Assembly: GCA_937901895.1 (NCBI GenBank)
Contig: CALGTD010000144.1
Span: 1 to 5,046, forward strand
Direction of reading: 5' to 3'
From: an uncultured Spartobacteria bacterium
GTDB lineage: Bacteria > Verrucomicrobiota > Verrucomicrobiia > Chthoniobacterales > JAATET01
DNA: 5,046 bases
In this document: piece after piece, positions 4,949 through 5,046 of the stretch
Layout: each line of letters starts with the position of its first letter
Numbering within the stretch: position 1 is the stretch's first letter
Notes under the pieces: model-generated
Told to the model about the DNA's origin: nothing
Seen by the model: only the letters and a program-made list of their open reading frames with translations
Databases searched by the model: none
Made by a program: the position numbers and the translations under genes

Positions 4949-5046
4949 TTACCGTGACCCAAACTCCGGGTCACACACGTATATAGGCCCCAACATTTTG
5001 CGCCCAACGAGAAATCCGGAGAGCACGAAAAAGACGATTACGGCCT
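4949..5046 (-). pseudogene. Acyltransferase-3 (OafA-type) fragment, truncated after signature motif
   Basis: The minus strand from 5044 reads AVIVFFVLSGFLVGRKMLGP, followed by a short tail and TAA at 4949-4951. 'FFVLSGFLVG' is a signature near the N-terminal third of acyltransferase family 3 membrane proteins, which O-acetylate or O-acylate LPS, exopolysaccharide or other sugars. The 5' part lies beyond the right edge. Full-length members run some 250 residues past this motif, whereas here only about 17 follow before the stop and no other minus frame resumes the family. The gene is therefore probably broken near 4985-5000. Confidence is limited by the short length visible. Confidence 0.5.
4954..4974. 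repeat. 7-bp perfect hairpin GTGACCC-7-GGGTCAC
   Basis: GTGACCC (4954-4960) and GGGTCAC (4968-4974) form a perfect stem with a 7-base loop in the segment between two truncated genes. No U-run follows on either strand, so a Rho-independent terminator is unlikely. It may be a protein-binding site or part of a mobile-element end; nothing more can be said from the sequence. Confidence 0.5.

Noticed and set aside
4858..4950. tRNA gene as attachment site (a TTCAAAA run near 4870-4880 on the minus strand)
   Set aside because: The bases flanking the loop-like sequence do not make the G-C closing pair or the arm stem, and no acceptor or anticodon stem can be built around it.
4954..4974. Rho-independent terminator at the GTGACCC hairpin
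   Set aside because: The stem is only 7 bp and no T-run follows on either strand.
4976..5010. Minus-strand promoter (TTGGGC, 16-base gap, TATATA)
   Set aside because: The -35 match is poor, the spacing is short, and it lies within the acyltransferase fragment with no credible gene downstream.

Overview
The window is GC-rich (strong G/C bias at third codon positions) and looks like part of a prophage or prophage remnant from an alphaproteobacterium. A sphingomonad is my best guess, but this rests only on base composition and the general look of the small phage proteins. No tRNA, rRNA or CRISPR array is visible.

Left edge (1-558, minus strand): the N-terminal 186 residues of a class I SAM-dependent methyltransferase of the type often found in polysaccharide and LPS loci (COG4627-like). 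It runs off the window.

Lysis cassette (606-2157 and 2671-2973, plus strand): a 19-codon mini-gene with a near-perfect Shine-Dalgarno, a single-span membrane protein, a GH24 endolysin, a two-span holin-type protein, an inner-membrane spanin (Rz-like) and an outer-membrane lipoprotein spanin (Rz1-like). Consecutive genes from 658 to 1843 overlap by ATGA and the mini-gene overlaps by 8 bases, so the block looks translationally coupled. The holin(s) would permeabilise the inner membrane, the endolysin would cut peptidoglycan, and the spanin pair would fuse inner and outer membranes.

Between the two spanin genes an AP2-type HNH endonuclease gene (2138-2689) lies on the opposite strand. A GAGGAG repeat on both sides lets me reconstruct a plausible ancestral junction in which the i-spanin gene overlapped the start of the o-spanin gene.

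At 3034-4338 is a multi-span membrane protein resembling O-antigen/polysaccharide polymerases (Wzy/ligase superfamily). Next to a lysis cassette it is a good candidate for a lysogenic-conversion gene that alters host surface polysaccharide.

The right end (about 4325-5046) is a patchwork of fragments: a short minus-strand tail of an unrecognised gene, a P63C-domain phage gene lacking its usual N- and C-terminal parts, a 14-bp perfect inverted repeat, an unexplained segment of about 160 bp with a 7-bp hairpin, and a minus-strand acyltransferase-3 fragment cut off shortly after its signature motif. This suggests repeated recombination at the edge of the element. Surface-polysaccharide functions recur across the window (methyltransferase, polymerase, acyltransferase).
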